NCBI RefSeq assembly: GCF_036203305.1
Contig: NZ_CP108131.1
Coordinates: forward strand, 1,116,001 to 1,180,000
Direction of reading: 5' to 3'
Source: Streptomyces sp. NBC_00190
GTDB taxonomy: Bacteria > Actinomycetota > Actinomycetes > Streptomycetales > Streptomycetaceae
Length of the DNA stretch: 64,000 nt
Below are positions 16,590-24,636 of the stretch, in pieces; position 1 is the stretch's first letter, and the number at the start of each line of letters is the position of its first letter. The notes beneath the pieces are model-generated. The model saw nothing but the letters and a program-made list of their open reading frames with translations, was not told the origin of the DNA and made no database searches. The position numbers and the translations under genes were made by a program.

Positions 16590-17906
16590 TCAGTTCGGCA
16601 TCTGCTGCTGGGCCTTGGTGAGCTTCGCCTTGACCGATTCGGTGGTCACCGGGCGGCCGGCCGCGGCGTCGGCGAAGAGCTCCTTGATCGCGGTGCCGAC
16701 GGTGGTCTCGAACTGCGACTCCTCGGGGACCTGCGGGAGCGGGGCGGCGCTGGTGGCGAGGGTGTCGCGGAGCACGGTGAGGTCCTCGGCGGCGAAGGCC
16801 GGGTCGCTCTGGGCGGCCTTGACCGGCGGGATGGAGCCGTAGGTCTTGTTGAGGATCTTCTGCTCCTCGTCGCCGGTCATGAACTTCACGAATTTCAGCG
16901 CGCCGTCGATGTTGTCGGTGTTCTTGAAGACGGCCAGGTTGATGCCCGCGACCATGGAGTTGGTGTTCCTGCCGGTACCGGGGGTGCCGCCCGCGGGGAC
17001 GGGGACGGGGGCCACACCCCAGTCGCCCTCCTTCATGCCGTGTGCCGTGAAGCTGCTGGCCGCGCTCTGCCACAGGACCATGGCGGTCTTGCCGCCGGCG
17101 AAGTCCTGGAGCGACTGGTTCTTGTCGTACTCGGCGTTGCCGGGCGCGATGATCTTGTCCTTGGCCATCAGGTCGACGTACTGCTTGACGGCCTCGACGT
17201 TGGCGGGGGTGTCGAAGGAGGGCTTGCCGGCGGCGTCGAAGAACTCGGCCCCGTGCTGCCTGGAGAGCACGAAGGCCTGGTGGATGTTGTTGGAGAGGTT
17301 CGAACCCTCGGCCCCCAGCGCCCACTTGCCGTCCTTGGACAGCTTCCGGCCGGTGGTGACCATCTCGTCCCAGGTGGCCGGGGGCTTCTCGATGCCCGCC
17401 TCATGGAACATCTTCTTGTTGTAGTAGAGCGCGTACGACATCGAGTAGAGCGGGACGGCGGCCGGGTCCTTGCCGGCGGCTCCGGCCGAGCCGATCGCGG
17501 ACTCGACGAAGCGGTCCTTGCCGCCGATCGCCTCGAAGTTCCCGGCGTCCCAGGGCAGCAGGGCGCCGGTCGCCTGGAGGGAGGAGGACCAGGTGTTGCC
17601 GATGTTGAGGACGTCCGGGCCCTGCCCGGAGGCGGTGGCGGCGAGGATCCGATTGAGCAGGTCGGACCACGGGACGACTTCGAGCTTCACCTTGATGCCG
17701 GTCCGCTGCTCGAACTTCTTCAGCTCGGGACCGAGCGCGGCCTGGTCCGCCGCGATGTCCGGGCCCTGGTTCGACGCCCAGTAGGTGAGCTCCCCGGGGG
17801 CTGTGTTGGATCCGCCCCCGCTGTCCGCGGATCCGCCGCCGCAGGCGGTGGCGGCGGCGAGGAGGGCGACGGTGACGGCGGCTGCGGCGGCTCTGGTTCT
17901 GCGCAT
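16590..17906 (-). CDS. Sugar-binding lipoprotein of the ABC importer
   Basis: The protein has 438 residues. A signal peptide (MRRTRAAAAAVTVALLAAATAC) ends in a lipidation cysteine followed by GGGSADSGGG, so it is anchored on the outer face of the membrane. The mature part has family-1 solute-binding features: LTYWASNQGPDI, VPWSDLLNRILAATASGQGPDVLNIGNTW, a hydrophobic hinge and PVPAGGTPGTGRNTNSMVAGI. Being first in the glucosidase operon, its ligand is probably a beta-linked di- or oligosaccharide. It is divergent from the ROK regulator. Confidence 0.93.
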   Translation of the reverse strand: MRRTRAAAAAVTVALLAAATACGGGSADSGGGSNTAPGELTYWASNQGPDIAADQAALGPELKKFEQRTGIKVKLEVVPWSDLLNRILAATASGQGPDVLNIGNTWSSSLQATGALLPWDAGNFEAIGGKDRFVESAIGSAGAAGKDPAAVPLYSMSYALYYNKKMFHEAGIEKPPATWDEMVTTGRKLSKDGKWALGAEGSNLSNNIHQAFVLSRQHGAEFFDAAGKPSFDTPANVEAVKQYVDLMAKDKIIAPGNAEYDKNQSLQDFAGGKTAMVLWQSAASSFTAHGMKEGDWGVAPVPVPAGGTPGTGRNTNSMVAGINLAVFKNTDNIDGALKFVKFMTGDEEQKILNKTYGSIPPVKAAQSDPAFAAEDLTVLRDTLATSAAPLPQVPEESQFETTVGTAIKELFADAAAGRPVTTESVKAKLTKAQQQMPN

Positions 17907-17969
17907 GGCGGCTCGGCCCCTTTCGGCGAGGTCGCGGGCAACGGCAAGGCCGACGCGGGCGCTCCGTCC

Positions 17970-17999
17970 AGGCCTTAATTTAGGACGTGAGTTAAGCCT
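17970..17999. promoter_or_regulatory. ROK-type operator between regulator and sugar operon
   Basis: An AT-rich inverted repeat AGGCCTTAA ... TTAAGCCT brackets TTTAGGACGTGAG. It stands out in a ~73 % GC background and lies 64 bases upstream of the binding-protein gene and 70 upstream of the ROK gene. The core (C)TTAA-N13-TTAA(G) resembles operators of actinobacterial ROK sugar repressors. Autoregulation together with control of the operon is the simplest reading. Confidence 0.7.
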
Positions 18000-18068
18000 C
18001 GTGAAAGGGTCGCGTCAAGAGGTCGCGCAAGGGTATGTTGCGAGCGATGCCACTGCGGAAGGAGCCGG

Positions 18069-19361
18069 ATGACCACGGGGCGTAGCGGACGAACGGTGCG
18101 GGACCTGCGGCGGGGCAACCGGAGCGCCGTTCTCCAACGGCTGTACTTCGGCGGGCCGATGAGCCGCCAGGAACTGGGGCCCGCCACCGGGCTGAGCTCC
18201 GGATCCGTCAGCAACGTCGTCGGCGAACTCGTCGCGGACGGGCTGCTGGAAGAGGCCGGCGTGGTCGACTCGGACGGCGGCCGGCCCCGCACCCTGCTGC
18301 GCGTGGCGCCCGGCAGCGCCCACATGATCGGCGTCGATGTCGGCGAAACCCGGGTCCGCGTCGAGCTGTTCGACCTGACCCTGACCGAACTGGCCCGCAC
18401 CGAACTCCCGTTGCTGCCGCGCGGCTGCTACGACGTCGGCCCGATCGTCGACCACATCGAGCAGGGCATCGCCACCGTGCTCGCCGAGGCCGGCGTCGGT
18501 ACGGAGCGGCTGCTGGGCGTGGGCGTCGGCGTACCGGGCATCGTGGACCGCGAGGCGCCGGGCGGGGCCGTGGTGCACGGCCAGACCATCGGCTGGGACG
18601 CGGTCCCGCTGGAGGAGCTGCTGCGCGCCACCGGAGCCCTGCCGCCGGAGGTCCCGTACATCATCGACAACGGCGCGCGGACCCTCGGCCAGGCGGAGAT
18701 GTGGTTCGGCGCGGGGCGCGGGGCCCGGGACGCGGTGGTCGTGCTCTTCGGCTCGGGCGTCGGCGCGAGCCTGATCACCGACGGCTCGCCGGACGGCGGG
18801 ACGACGCAGGGGACCCCGCTGGAGTGGGGCCACCTGACGGTCTCCGTACGCGGCCGGCGCTGCCGGTGCGGGGCGCTGGGCTGCCTGGAGGCGTACACGG
18901 GAGCCGAATCCCTGCTGGCCCGCTGGGCCGAGCGCGGCGGCGGCCCGGTGGACTGCGTGGACGAGGAGGAAGCCCTGTCGGCCCTGCTGGCGGCGGCCGG
19001 TTCGGGGGACCCGGTGGCGCGGGAGGTCCTGGACGAGACCGCGGAGTACTTGGGCGCGGGGCTGTCGGACCTGATCAACCTGTTCCGTCCTGAGCGGATC
19101 CTGATCGGCGGCTGGGCGGGCCTCATGCTGGGCCCCCGCATCCTCCCGGCGGTACGGGAGCACGCGACGCGGTACTCGCTGCGCCATCCGGCGGGCCGGG
19201 TCACCGTGGGCCTGGGTTCCCTGGGCCCGGACGCCGTCACGGTCGGCGCGGCCACCCTCCCCCTCTCGGCGTTCTTCGCGACGGGCGGCCGCCGCGCGGC
19301 CCCGGCCCCCCACACCGAACCGCCGGGCTGGCGCACGGCCCTGGAGGTCCGAAAGCCGTGA
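18069..19361 (+). CDS. ROK family transcriptional regulator of the beta-glucoside operon
   Basis: The protein has 430 residues. An N-terminal winged HTH (RGNRSAVLQRLYFGGPMSRQELGPATGLSSGSVSNVV) precedes a ROK sugar-kinase-like domain with GVDVGETRVRVELFD, GVGVPGIVD and the zinc-binding cysteine motif CRCGALGCLEAY (~265-276). ROK repressors usually release DNA when they bind a sugar. This one is divergent from the solute-binding-protein gene with a clear operator between them, so local control of uptake and glucosidase is very likely. Note that this beta-glucoside locus uses a ROK protein rather than the LacI-type CebR known from cellobiose operons. Confidence 0.92.
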   Translation: MTTGRSGRTVRDLRRGNRSAVLQRLYFGGPMSRQELGPATGLSSGSVSNVVGELVADGLLEEAGVVDSDGGRPRTLLRVAPGSAHMIGVDVGETRVRVELFDLTLTELARTELPLLPRGCYDVGPIVDHIEQGIATVLAEAGVGTERLLGVGVGVPGIVDREAPGGAVVHGQTIGWDAVPLEELLRATGALPPEVPYIIDNGARTLGQAEMWFGAGRGARDAVVVLFGSGVGASLITDGSPDGGTTQGTPLEWGHLTVSVRGRRCRCGALGCLEAYTGAESLLARWAERGGGPVDCVDEEEALSALLAAAGSGDPVAREVLDETAEYLGAGLSDLINLFRPERILIGGWAGLMLGPRILPAVREHATRYSLRHPAGRVTVGLGSLGPDAVTVGAATLPLSAFFATGGRRAAPAPHTEPPGWRTALEVRKP

Positions 19362-19370
19362 GGGACGGGG

Positions 19371-19395
19371 CCGGGGCCGGCCGGACCGGCCCCGG
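19371..19395. terminator. Bidirectional hairpin between convergent genes
   Basis: CCGGGGCCGG and CCGGCCCCGG pair around CCGGA in the 37-base space between the ROK stop and the RNA ligase stop. Confidence 0.55.
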
Positions 19396-19398
19396 CGG

Positions 19399-20475
19399 TC
19401 ACTCGTACTCCGTACCGCCCTTCCGGGTCAGGTACGCCGGGCTCACCGCCTTGCCGATGGCGCGGCCGCCCACCACCGGGCTGTACCGCTCCACCACCGG
19501 CCGGATCACGACCCCCTCGCGCAGGTGCACCTCCCGCCCGGACACGGTCTCGCGGCCGCTCGCCAGCTCCAGCACCGTGTCGAGGTCGTACGGCCCCTCG
19601 TACAGCCGCGGCACCAGCGGCAGCTCGCCCTCCGGCAGCACGGCAGCCGGGTCCAGCCACCGCACCTGCCCGTCGATCTCCGCGGACACGTCGAAGACGG
19701 CGTATCCGGGCGGGGCCCCGGCGGTGCGCACGTCCGTCCCGTAGCCGAGGTCCTGGACGCCCGCGCCGTACACCTCCCCGAAGATCCCGACCCGGCTCGC
19801 GCCGAGCCGGGCAGCCAGCCCGGCCGCGACGGCCGGCACGCCGTGCCCCCGCACGGCCCGCCAGTAGACGTTGCGCTCGTCCTCGCTCAGCGCGAGCCCC
19901 TTCGAGCCGTAGCCCTTGGAGGAGACCACGGCCCGCTCGCCCTCGACGACGTACGTGAACAGGCAGGCGGTGCCGTGCAGTTTCTCCGTGAGGACGACCG
20001 GCTCGCCGGGCTCGAAGAGGTGCGGATAGCGCTGGAGGTTCTCGATGTCCACCCACGGCATCAGGTCCGGGGCGGACTCGACGTCGCCGTTCATCGTCGT
20101 CGGCACGGGCGGCGCCCATTTGGTGATGCCCAGCGACTCCGCGAAGTCCGTGCCCTCCTTGGCCGCCAGCACCAGATCGACGTCGGCGAGCGCGCGCGGC
20201 CGGCACACCAGCCCCTGCGAGAGCTCGCCGCGCAGCCGGACCGCCTTGACCCGGTCGGCGGAGCTTCCGGCCAGCCTCCCGGTCAGGCCGAGCTCCTCGA
20301 TCAGGCCGGGCGGCAGGACGGCCTGCTCCGGTATGTACAGGGCGAACTCACCCGTGCGGTAGGCGCCCTTGGCGACGACGGCCCGGTACAGGCCCACCTG
20401 GGCCAGCTCCAACGCGTCGGCGTTCGGGTGCTCGTGGACGGTCAGCTCCTCGACGGTGACCCTCAAGGTCGACAT
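19399..20475 (-). CDS. Rnl5-type RNA ligase (Deinococcus DRB0094-like)
   Basis: The protein has 358 residues. The N-terminal OB-fold module RVTVEELTVHEHPNADALELAQV resembles the tRNA-binding-type OB domain that defines the Deinococcus Rnl5 family. The ligase domain follows: motif I VLTEKLHGTACLF with acceptor Lys165, motif III VGIFGEVYG, motif IIIa YAVFDV, motif IV EGVVIRPV and a C-terminal Lys-containing motif V (GKAVSPAYLTRKGG). Rnl5 enzymes seal 3'-OH/5'-phosphate nicks in which the 3' strand is RNA. It is a second RNA ligase in this window, unrelated in domain layout to the ligase-kinase at 7526. It stands alone, convergent with the ROK gene. Confidence 0.87.
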   Translation of the reverse strand: MSTLRVTVEELTVHEHPNADALELAQVGLYRAVVAKGAYRTGEFALYIPEQAVLPPGLIEELGLTGRLAGSSADRVKAVRLRGELSQGLVCRPRALADVDLVLAAKEGTDFAESLGITKWAPPVPTTMNGDVESAPDLMPWVDIENLQRYPHLFEPGEPVVLTEKLHGTACLFTYVVEGERAVVSSKGYGSKGLALSEDERNVYWRAVRGHGVPAVAAGLAARLGASRVGIFGEVYGAGVQDLGYGTDVRTAGAPPGYAVFDVSAEIDGQVRWLDPAAVLPEGELPLVPRLYEGPYDLDTVLELASGRETVSGREVHLREGVVIRPVVERYSPVVGGRAIGKAVSPAYLTRKGGTEYE

Positions 20476-20615
20476 GGGCGGACTCCTCGGACGTGGCGGT
20501 GGTGATGGACGCGACTGCGGCCGACGCCCACTTTCCCTCCCGCCATTTCCGCTGGTCCAGCGCTTATCGGGGTGTTAGCCTGCCGCGCCGCCGAGGGCCT
20601 CCGACCGCGGGAGGG

Positions 20616-21362
20616 TCAGCCGCCGATGGGGAACGAAGCCTGCGTGGCGGGCCCGTAGACACCGGGCTGGTCGCCCTTGATGTTCCGGTCGCGCTGGAGC
20701 TGGGCGACACCGCGCCGGGTCTGGCTGTCGTAGACACCGGTCGTGGAGACGTACGTGAACCCCTGCCCGAACAGCCGCTCCTGCAGGGCGCGCACCCCCG
20801 AACCGCTGTCCCCCATGCGCAGCGTGCCGTACGAGGCCTGCCCGGCCGAGGCGCTCGCCGACGGCCCCGGCTTCGGCGACGCCTGGGAGGCCGAGGCCGA
20901 GGCCGTGGCCGACGCCGAGGGCTTCACGGACCGTACGGTCGCCTCCGGCGACGGGCTGCCGTCCGGGCTGCGCGCCGGGAGCGCCGGCAGGGACAGCCGG
21001 AGCGGCGCCTCTGCCCGCGCGCGGGGCTCCGGCTCGTCGGGGCCGGTCAGCAGGTACACCAGACCGCCGGCCAGGCCGAGCGCGATCAGGGTGAGGGCCG
21101 CCGCCGGGAGCCGGCTGCGGCGGCCACCGTCGCGGTCACGCCCGGCCGCGCGGCGCGAGCGGGGCGCGGCGGAGGCGGCGTCGCGGGCGGCGGGCGCCGC
21201 CTCCGCCCGCGGTTCGAAATCGTGGAAGGACAGCGGTGCGGGGCCGGTCTGCGGCCAGACGGAAGCCGTCGGCCCGGAGGGACCTTCCGGGGGCACCGCG
21301 TACGGGCTCGTGAACAGGCTGTCGCCGGGGACGGGTCCGCTCTCGTCGGGGTGGTGGGACAC
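20616..21362 (-). CDS. Membrane-anchored peptidoglycan-binding domain protein
   Basis: The protein has 248 residues. A Pro/Ala/Arg-rich cytoplasmic N-terminus (~1-85) is followed by one transmembrane helix (LPAAALTLIALGLAGGLVYLL), a Ser/Ala/Pro linker with many SASA repeats, and a C-terminal PG_binding_1 domain (LRMGDSGSGVRALQERLFGQGFTYVSTTGVYDSQTRRGVAQLQRDRN in the usual helical order). It is a single-pass protein presenting a cell-wall-binding domain outside the membrane, with no catalytic domain. The 196 bases upstream to 21558 contain no other gene I can support. Confidence 0.85.
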   Translation of the reverse strand: MSHHPDESGPVPGDSLFTSPYAVPPEGPSGPTASVWPQTGPAPLSFHDFEPRAEAAPAARDAASAAPRSRRAAGRDRDGGRRSRLPAAALTLIALGLAGGLVYLLTGPDEPEPRARAEAPLRLSLPALPARSPDGSPSPEATVRSVKPSASATASASASQASPKPGPSASASAGQASYGTLRMGDSGSGVRALQERLFGQGFTYVSTTGVYDSQTRRGVAQLQRDRNIKGDQPGVYGPATQASFPIGG

Positions 21363-21558
21363 GGTTGCCGGTCAGGCTCTGGCACGCCGTGCGGCACCGC
21401 GTGCAACGAGCGCGGGAGAACCACCGGTCGCGGCCGGGTGGAGCGAGGAGCGGACCGATATGGACATCTTGGGGTCTCCGAGTGCAGCTCATGCGGTGGT
21501 TCTTGATCGGGCGCACTCTGTCCCCTGTGCGTACCCCGGGTCAAGCCTGATGTCCGAA

Positions 21559-22383
21559 CTATCCCTTCGGTCCGCTATCCCGGCGCCGGACCGACGTGAC
21601 CCGGACGGTACCCGCGGCCAGGAGCATCAGGGCGGCTCCGCCGAGCGGTGCGGCCGGGGCCGCGATGCCGTCGACGGCGAGGCCGCCGAGCAGCGCGCCC
21701 GCGGCTATGGCCAGGTTGAACATGGCGACCATGAGCGAGGAGGCCGTCTCGGCCACGGCCGGAGCCGCCTTGATCATCCAGTTCTGCAGGCTCACCGGGA
21801 CCCCTCCGTACACCGGCCCCCAGGCGAGCAGCAGGGTGGTCCCGGCGACCGCTCCCGGGAGGACGGCGATCGACGCGAGGATCACGGTGAGGCAGGTGCT
21901 GACCGTGAGCAGCGTGCGGTACGCGTCGCGCGCCCCGGCCAGGAAGTTGCCCGCGACGCCCGCGACGCCGTATCCGAGCAGAAGGGTGCTGACGTACCGG
22001 GCGTCGATGCCGGAGACGTCCTGCAGGATCGGCCGTACGAAGGTGTAGGCGGCGAACTGTCCGGTCACCACGAGGAAGGTGACGACGACTCCCGCTCGGA
22101 CCCCCGGGTTCTCGCGGAGCAGGGCGGGGAGTTCGGGGAAGGTGATGGGGCGGCTCGGCGGCAGCGGGGGCAGCAGCAGGAGCAGGGCGGCCAGGGTGAG
22201 GAGGCCGAGGGCGCCGACCGCCGCGAAGGCGGTGCGCCAGCCGCCGAGTTCGCCCAGCAGGGTCCCCGCGGGGACGCCGAGCACGGAGGCGGTGGGGACG
22301 CCGCCGAAGGATCGATTCGGCTCCGCGGCCGCCGTCACCCGGACGCGTGAGGCGGGGCCCCGGCCGGGCGGGGTGTACGGCAA
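21559..22383 (-). pseudogene. 5'-truncated MFS (AraJ-like) efflux transporter
   Basis: The frame encodes the second half of a drug/arabinose-efflux MFS permease. It begins FGGVPTASVLGVPAGTLLGELGGWRTAFAAVGALG, which is the TM4-TM5 region of intact ~400-residue relatives, and then runs through the remaining helices to a normal C-terminus. The first ~125 residues (TM1-TM3 and the motif-A loop) are missing. They are replaced by an unrelated 25-residue lead-in (MPYTPPGRGPASRVR...) read from the antisense of the neighbouring lipoprotein's upstream segment. The break is near 22316. An intact version would normally be divergent from a MerR regulator; a MerR gene does lie at 22880, now separated by the lipoprotein cassette. 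Confidence 0.75.
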
Positions 22384-22392
22384 AGTGGTGCG
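22334..22392 (+). promoter_or_regulatory. Upstream segment shared with the first lipoprotein cassette
   Basis: These 59 bases align with 3631-3687: TCACCC at the left end, CGCGTGA, a G/C stretch, then GTACGGCA 12 bases before the ATG. There is no Shine-Dalgarno sequence. They overlap the artificial start of the truncated MFS frame on the other strand. Confidence 0.4.
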
Positions 22393-22821
22393 ATGCAGTT
22401 ACGCCGGGCCGTGCCCCTCTCCCTCCTCGCGCTCCTCGCGAGCGCCGGCTGTGTCTCCGTCGGCCCGCAGCAGTCGGTTCCGGTTCCCCCGCGTGGTTCC
22501 GTACCGCCCGCCGACGCGCCGGACGCGTTGCCGCCCGTGCCGCTGCCCCTCGGGGAGCTGCCAGCGGCCGCGGCGGGCGGCACCGGCCCACGTCCCGTCC
22601 CGGCTCCCGATCCGGCCCCGGACCCGGCCCCCCCGGCCGCGCGGCCCCGGGCCAAGGCCTCCCGGCCGTCCGCCGGACGGCAGCACGCCGCCAAGCCCAC
22701 GGTTCCCCATCCGCGGCGGGGGCCGGTCCCGCCGCCGCACGTGGACGAGCTGTGCGCGGCCGCGGAGGGCGCCGTACCGCCGTCCATCGTCGATCTGTGC
22801 CTGCGCCAGTACGGTCACTGA
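22393..22821 (+). CDS. Small Pro-rich lipoprotein, copy B of a paralogous pair
   Basis: The protein has 142 residues. A lipoprotein signal MQLRRAVPLSLLALLASAGC leads into VSVGP, then a Pro/Ala-rich disordered linker, then the C-terminal motif LCAAAEGAVPPSIVDLC with a short RQYGH tail. Signal and C-terminal motif are closely related to the gene at 3688, while the linker differs in length and composition. It lies between the truncated MFS gene (opposite strand, starting 10 bases away) and the MerR regulator (58 bases downstream). Function is unknown; an extracytoplasmic location is predicted. Confidence 0.75.
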   Translation: MQLRRAVPLSLLALLASAGCVSVGPQQSVPVPPRGSVPPADAPDALPPVPLPLGELPAAAAGGTGPRPVPAPDPAPDPAPPAARPRAKASRPSAGRQHAAKPTVPHPRRGPVPPPHVDELCAAAEGAVPPSIVDLCLRQYGH

Positions 22822-22838
22822 CCACCACAGTGCGAGGC

Positions 22839-22869
22839 TTGACCCTCCCCCTGTGTCAGGGCCTGCACT
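22839..22869 (+). promoter_or_regulatory. MerR-type promoter with 19-bp spacer
   Basis: A -35 TTGACC at 22839-22844 and a -10-like TGCACT at 22864-22869 are separated by 19 bases, the overlong spacer typical of promoters that MerR proteins distort. The dyad CCCT...AGGG fills the spacer. The MerR ATG lies ten bases downstream, so the transcript would be nearly leaderless. Autoregulation is inferred. Confidence 0.7.
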
Positions 22870-22879
22870 GGAAGGCGTC

Positions 22880-23722
22880 ATGTTCACCATCGGAGACTTC
22901 GCCAAGCACGGCCGCGTGTTGGTCCGCATGCTGCGTCACTACGACGCCCTCGGACTGCTGCGCCCGGCCCGTGTCGACCCCTTCACCGGCTACCGCTCCT
23001 ACGAGGCCGGGCAGCTCGCCCGCCTCAACCGTGTCATCGCGCTCAAGGAACTCGGCTTCAGCCTCGACCAGGTGGGGACGATCCTCGACGAGCGGGTGGG
23101 TACGGAGGAGATGCGCGGCATGCTGCGGCTGCGCCAGGCGGAACTGGAGACCGCCATGGCCGCCGCGGCGGCCCGGCTGGTCCAGGTCGAGGCGAGGCTC
23201 CGGACCATCGAGAGCGAGGGTTCCATGCCTGCCGACGACATCGTCGTGAAGAGTCTCCCGTCCGTCCGGCTCGCCGAGCTGGCCGGGATCGCGGGGAGCT
23301 ACGAGCCGCAGGACATCACTCCGGTCATCGGCCCGCTGTACGAGGAGCTGTGCCGCCGCGTCGAGGAGGCCGGGGTGGTTCCGGCCGGTCCCGGCCTCGC
23401 CTACTACGAGGACGCGCCCGGCGTGGAGCCCGGTACCGCGGTCCTGGTCCACGCGGGGCTGCCGGTGGCGGCGGCGGTCCGCGCCGAGGATCTCGGGGGC
23501 GGGGTACGGATCGTCACGCTGCCGGCCGTCGAGCGGGCGGCGACCGTGGTGCACCGGGGCTCGATGGACGGGGTGCTGCCGACGGCCCAGGCCCTGGCGC
23601 GCTGGATCGACGCGCACGGCCACCGCTCGGCGGGGTACGCGCGCGAGTTGACGCTCGCCTGCCCCGAGGACCCGGACCAGTGGGTCACCGAACTCCAGGA
23701 GCCCCTCGCCCCGGCCTCCTGA
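22880..23722 (+). CDS. MerR family regulator with GyrI-like ligand domain
   Basis: The protein has 280 residues. The N-terminal MerR HTH (MFTIGDFAKHGRVLVRMLRHYDALGLLRPARVDPFTGYRSY) is followed by the dimerisation helix (LRLRQAELETAMAAAAARLVQVEARL) and a C-terminal GyrI/SOUL-type effector domain (~130-280). Multidrug-sensing regulators of this type usually control a neighbouring efflux pump. The nearest pump gene is the truncated MFS at 21559, so this regulator may have lost its local target. Confidence 0.9.
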   Translation: MFTIGDFAKHGRVLVRMLRHYDALGLLRPARVDPFTGYRSYEAGQLARLNRVIALKELGFSLDQVGTILDERVGTEEMRGMLRLRQAELETAMAAAAARLVQVEARLRTIESEGSMPADDIVVKSLPSVRLAELAGIAGSYEPQDITPVIGPLYEELCRRVEEAGVVPAGPGLAYYEDAPGVEPGTAVLVHAGLPVAAAVRAEDLGGGVRIVTLPAVERAATVVHRGSMDGVLPTAQALARWIDAHGHRSAGYARELTLACPEDPDQWVTELQEPLAPAS

Positions 23723-23726
23723 CGCC

Positions 23727-24023
23727 TCAGGCGCGGCGGCCGCAGACGTGGGCGCAGCGCCTGGCCGTGTCCCGGCGGGCGGTGCGCAGCCGGTGCACGG
23801 TGGTGCGGCCCCGGCGCTTCCACTCCCCCCGGGGCAGGGCGGCCCGCTGGCCGCCGCTCGCGATCAGGGCGTTGACCGGGGTCATCGGGTCGGCGGCCAT
23901 CGCCTTGGCGAACAGGACGCCGACGACGAGCGGGACCAGGGCCACGGCCAGGGCGGTGCCGGCGGTGGTCACGTGCTGCATGCGCGGGCGGAGCGTGGCG
24001 CTGCGCGGGGCCTCGGAGGTCAT
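23727..24023 (-). CDS. Small single-pass membrane protein, hypothetical
   Basis: The protein has 98 residues. One strongly hydrophobic helix (ALAVALVPLVVGVLFAKAM) is followed by a basic, Arg-rich C-terminal half ending RDTARRCAHVCGRRA. I do not recognise a family. It is convergent with the MerR gene and five bases from its stop, and divergent from the gene at 24121. Confidence 0.55.
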   Translation of the reverse strand: MTSEAPRSATLRPRMQHVTTAGTALAVALVPLVVGVLFAKAMAADPMTPVNALIASGGQRAALPRGEWKRRGRTTVHRLRTARRDTARRCAHVCGRRA

Positions 24024-24120
24024 GGCCTCATTCGACCAGCGGCGGCGCGGCGGGGAATCGGGGCGGATACTCAGGCTGTTGGGCTCCAGGTACTCAGACG
24101 GGCGGGCGGGGTGGTAGGTG

Positions 24121-24591
24121 ATGGAGGCATCCGGGCAGGGTTTCGAGGCCGCGACCGGCGACGGCCCTGACACGCCGGACGAAGCCGGAGCGCCGGCTGC
24201 CCGGCGGGCGGCGGAGGTACGCACGGCGTACGAGGGGCTGCTCCAGATCCGTCGGCTGGTCAACGGCCCGGCGGGCACGGCGGTTCCCGCCCCGTGGGAG
24301 GTCCGCCGGCTGCCGCACGCGGTGGCCCTCGTACTGGAGGCGGCGGGGATCGCACCGTCGGCGCTGGACGCGCGGGGGCGGCGTACGCGGACGGGCTACC
24401 GCGTGGCCGCCGGAGCTGAGCCCGGGCGGGCGGAGGTGACCTGGCCCGGCCCCCCGGGCGGCGGCGCGGCCGGGGAGGAACAGGAACGGCTGAAGGCCTG
24501 TGCGGCCGTGCTGGAACGGCTGGGGTGGGTGTGCCTGCTGTACCGGGGCGCCCGCGGGCGCCGCTTCCTGGAGGTGGAGCCCCCGCGCTGA
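24121..24591 (+). CDS. Conserved hypothetical protein, ~156 aa
   Basis: This is a soluble protein with no signal peptide. An N-terminal acidic/Ala segment leads to a helix (AAEVRTAYEGLLQIRRLVNG), then APWEVRRLPHAVALVLEAAGI and a C-terminal segment of alternating strands and helices (ACAAVLERLGWVCLLYRGARGRRFLEV). The family is unknown to me. GTG at 24118, one codon upstream, is an alternative start. It is followed after 45 bases by the S24-GNAT fusion on the same strand, so they may share a transcript. Confidence 0.6.
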   Translation: MEASGQGFEAATGDGPDTPDEAGAPAARRAAEVRTAYEGLLQIRRLVNGPAGTAVPAPWEVRRLPHAVALVLEAAGIAPSALDARGRRTRTGYRVAAGAEPGRAEVTWPGPPGGGAAGEEQERLKACAAVLERLGWVCLLYRGARGRRFLEVEPPR

Positions 24592-24636
24592 CGAAATCCG
24601 GTGGCCGTCGCCGTCCCGTACGGCGAGACTCGCGCG

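Noticed and set aside
20476..20615. A possible small gene or RNA between the RNA ligase and the peptidoglycan-binding protein
   Set aside because: The segment has no conserved stem structure or coding frame with bias; it looks like ordinary upstream DNA.
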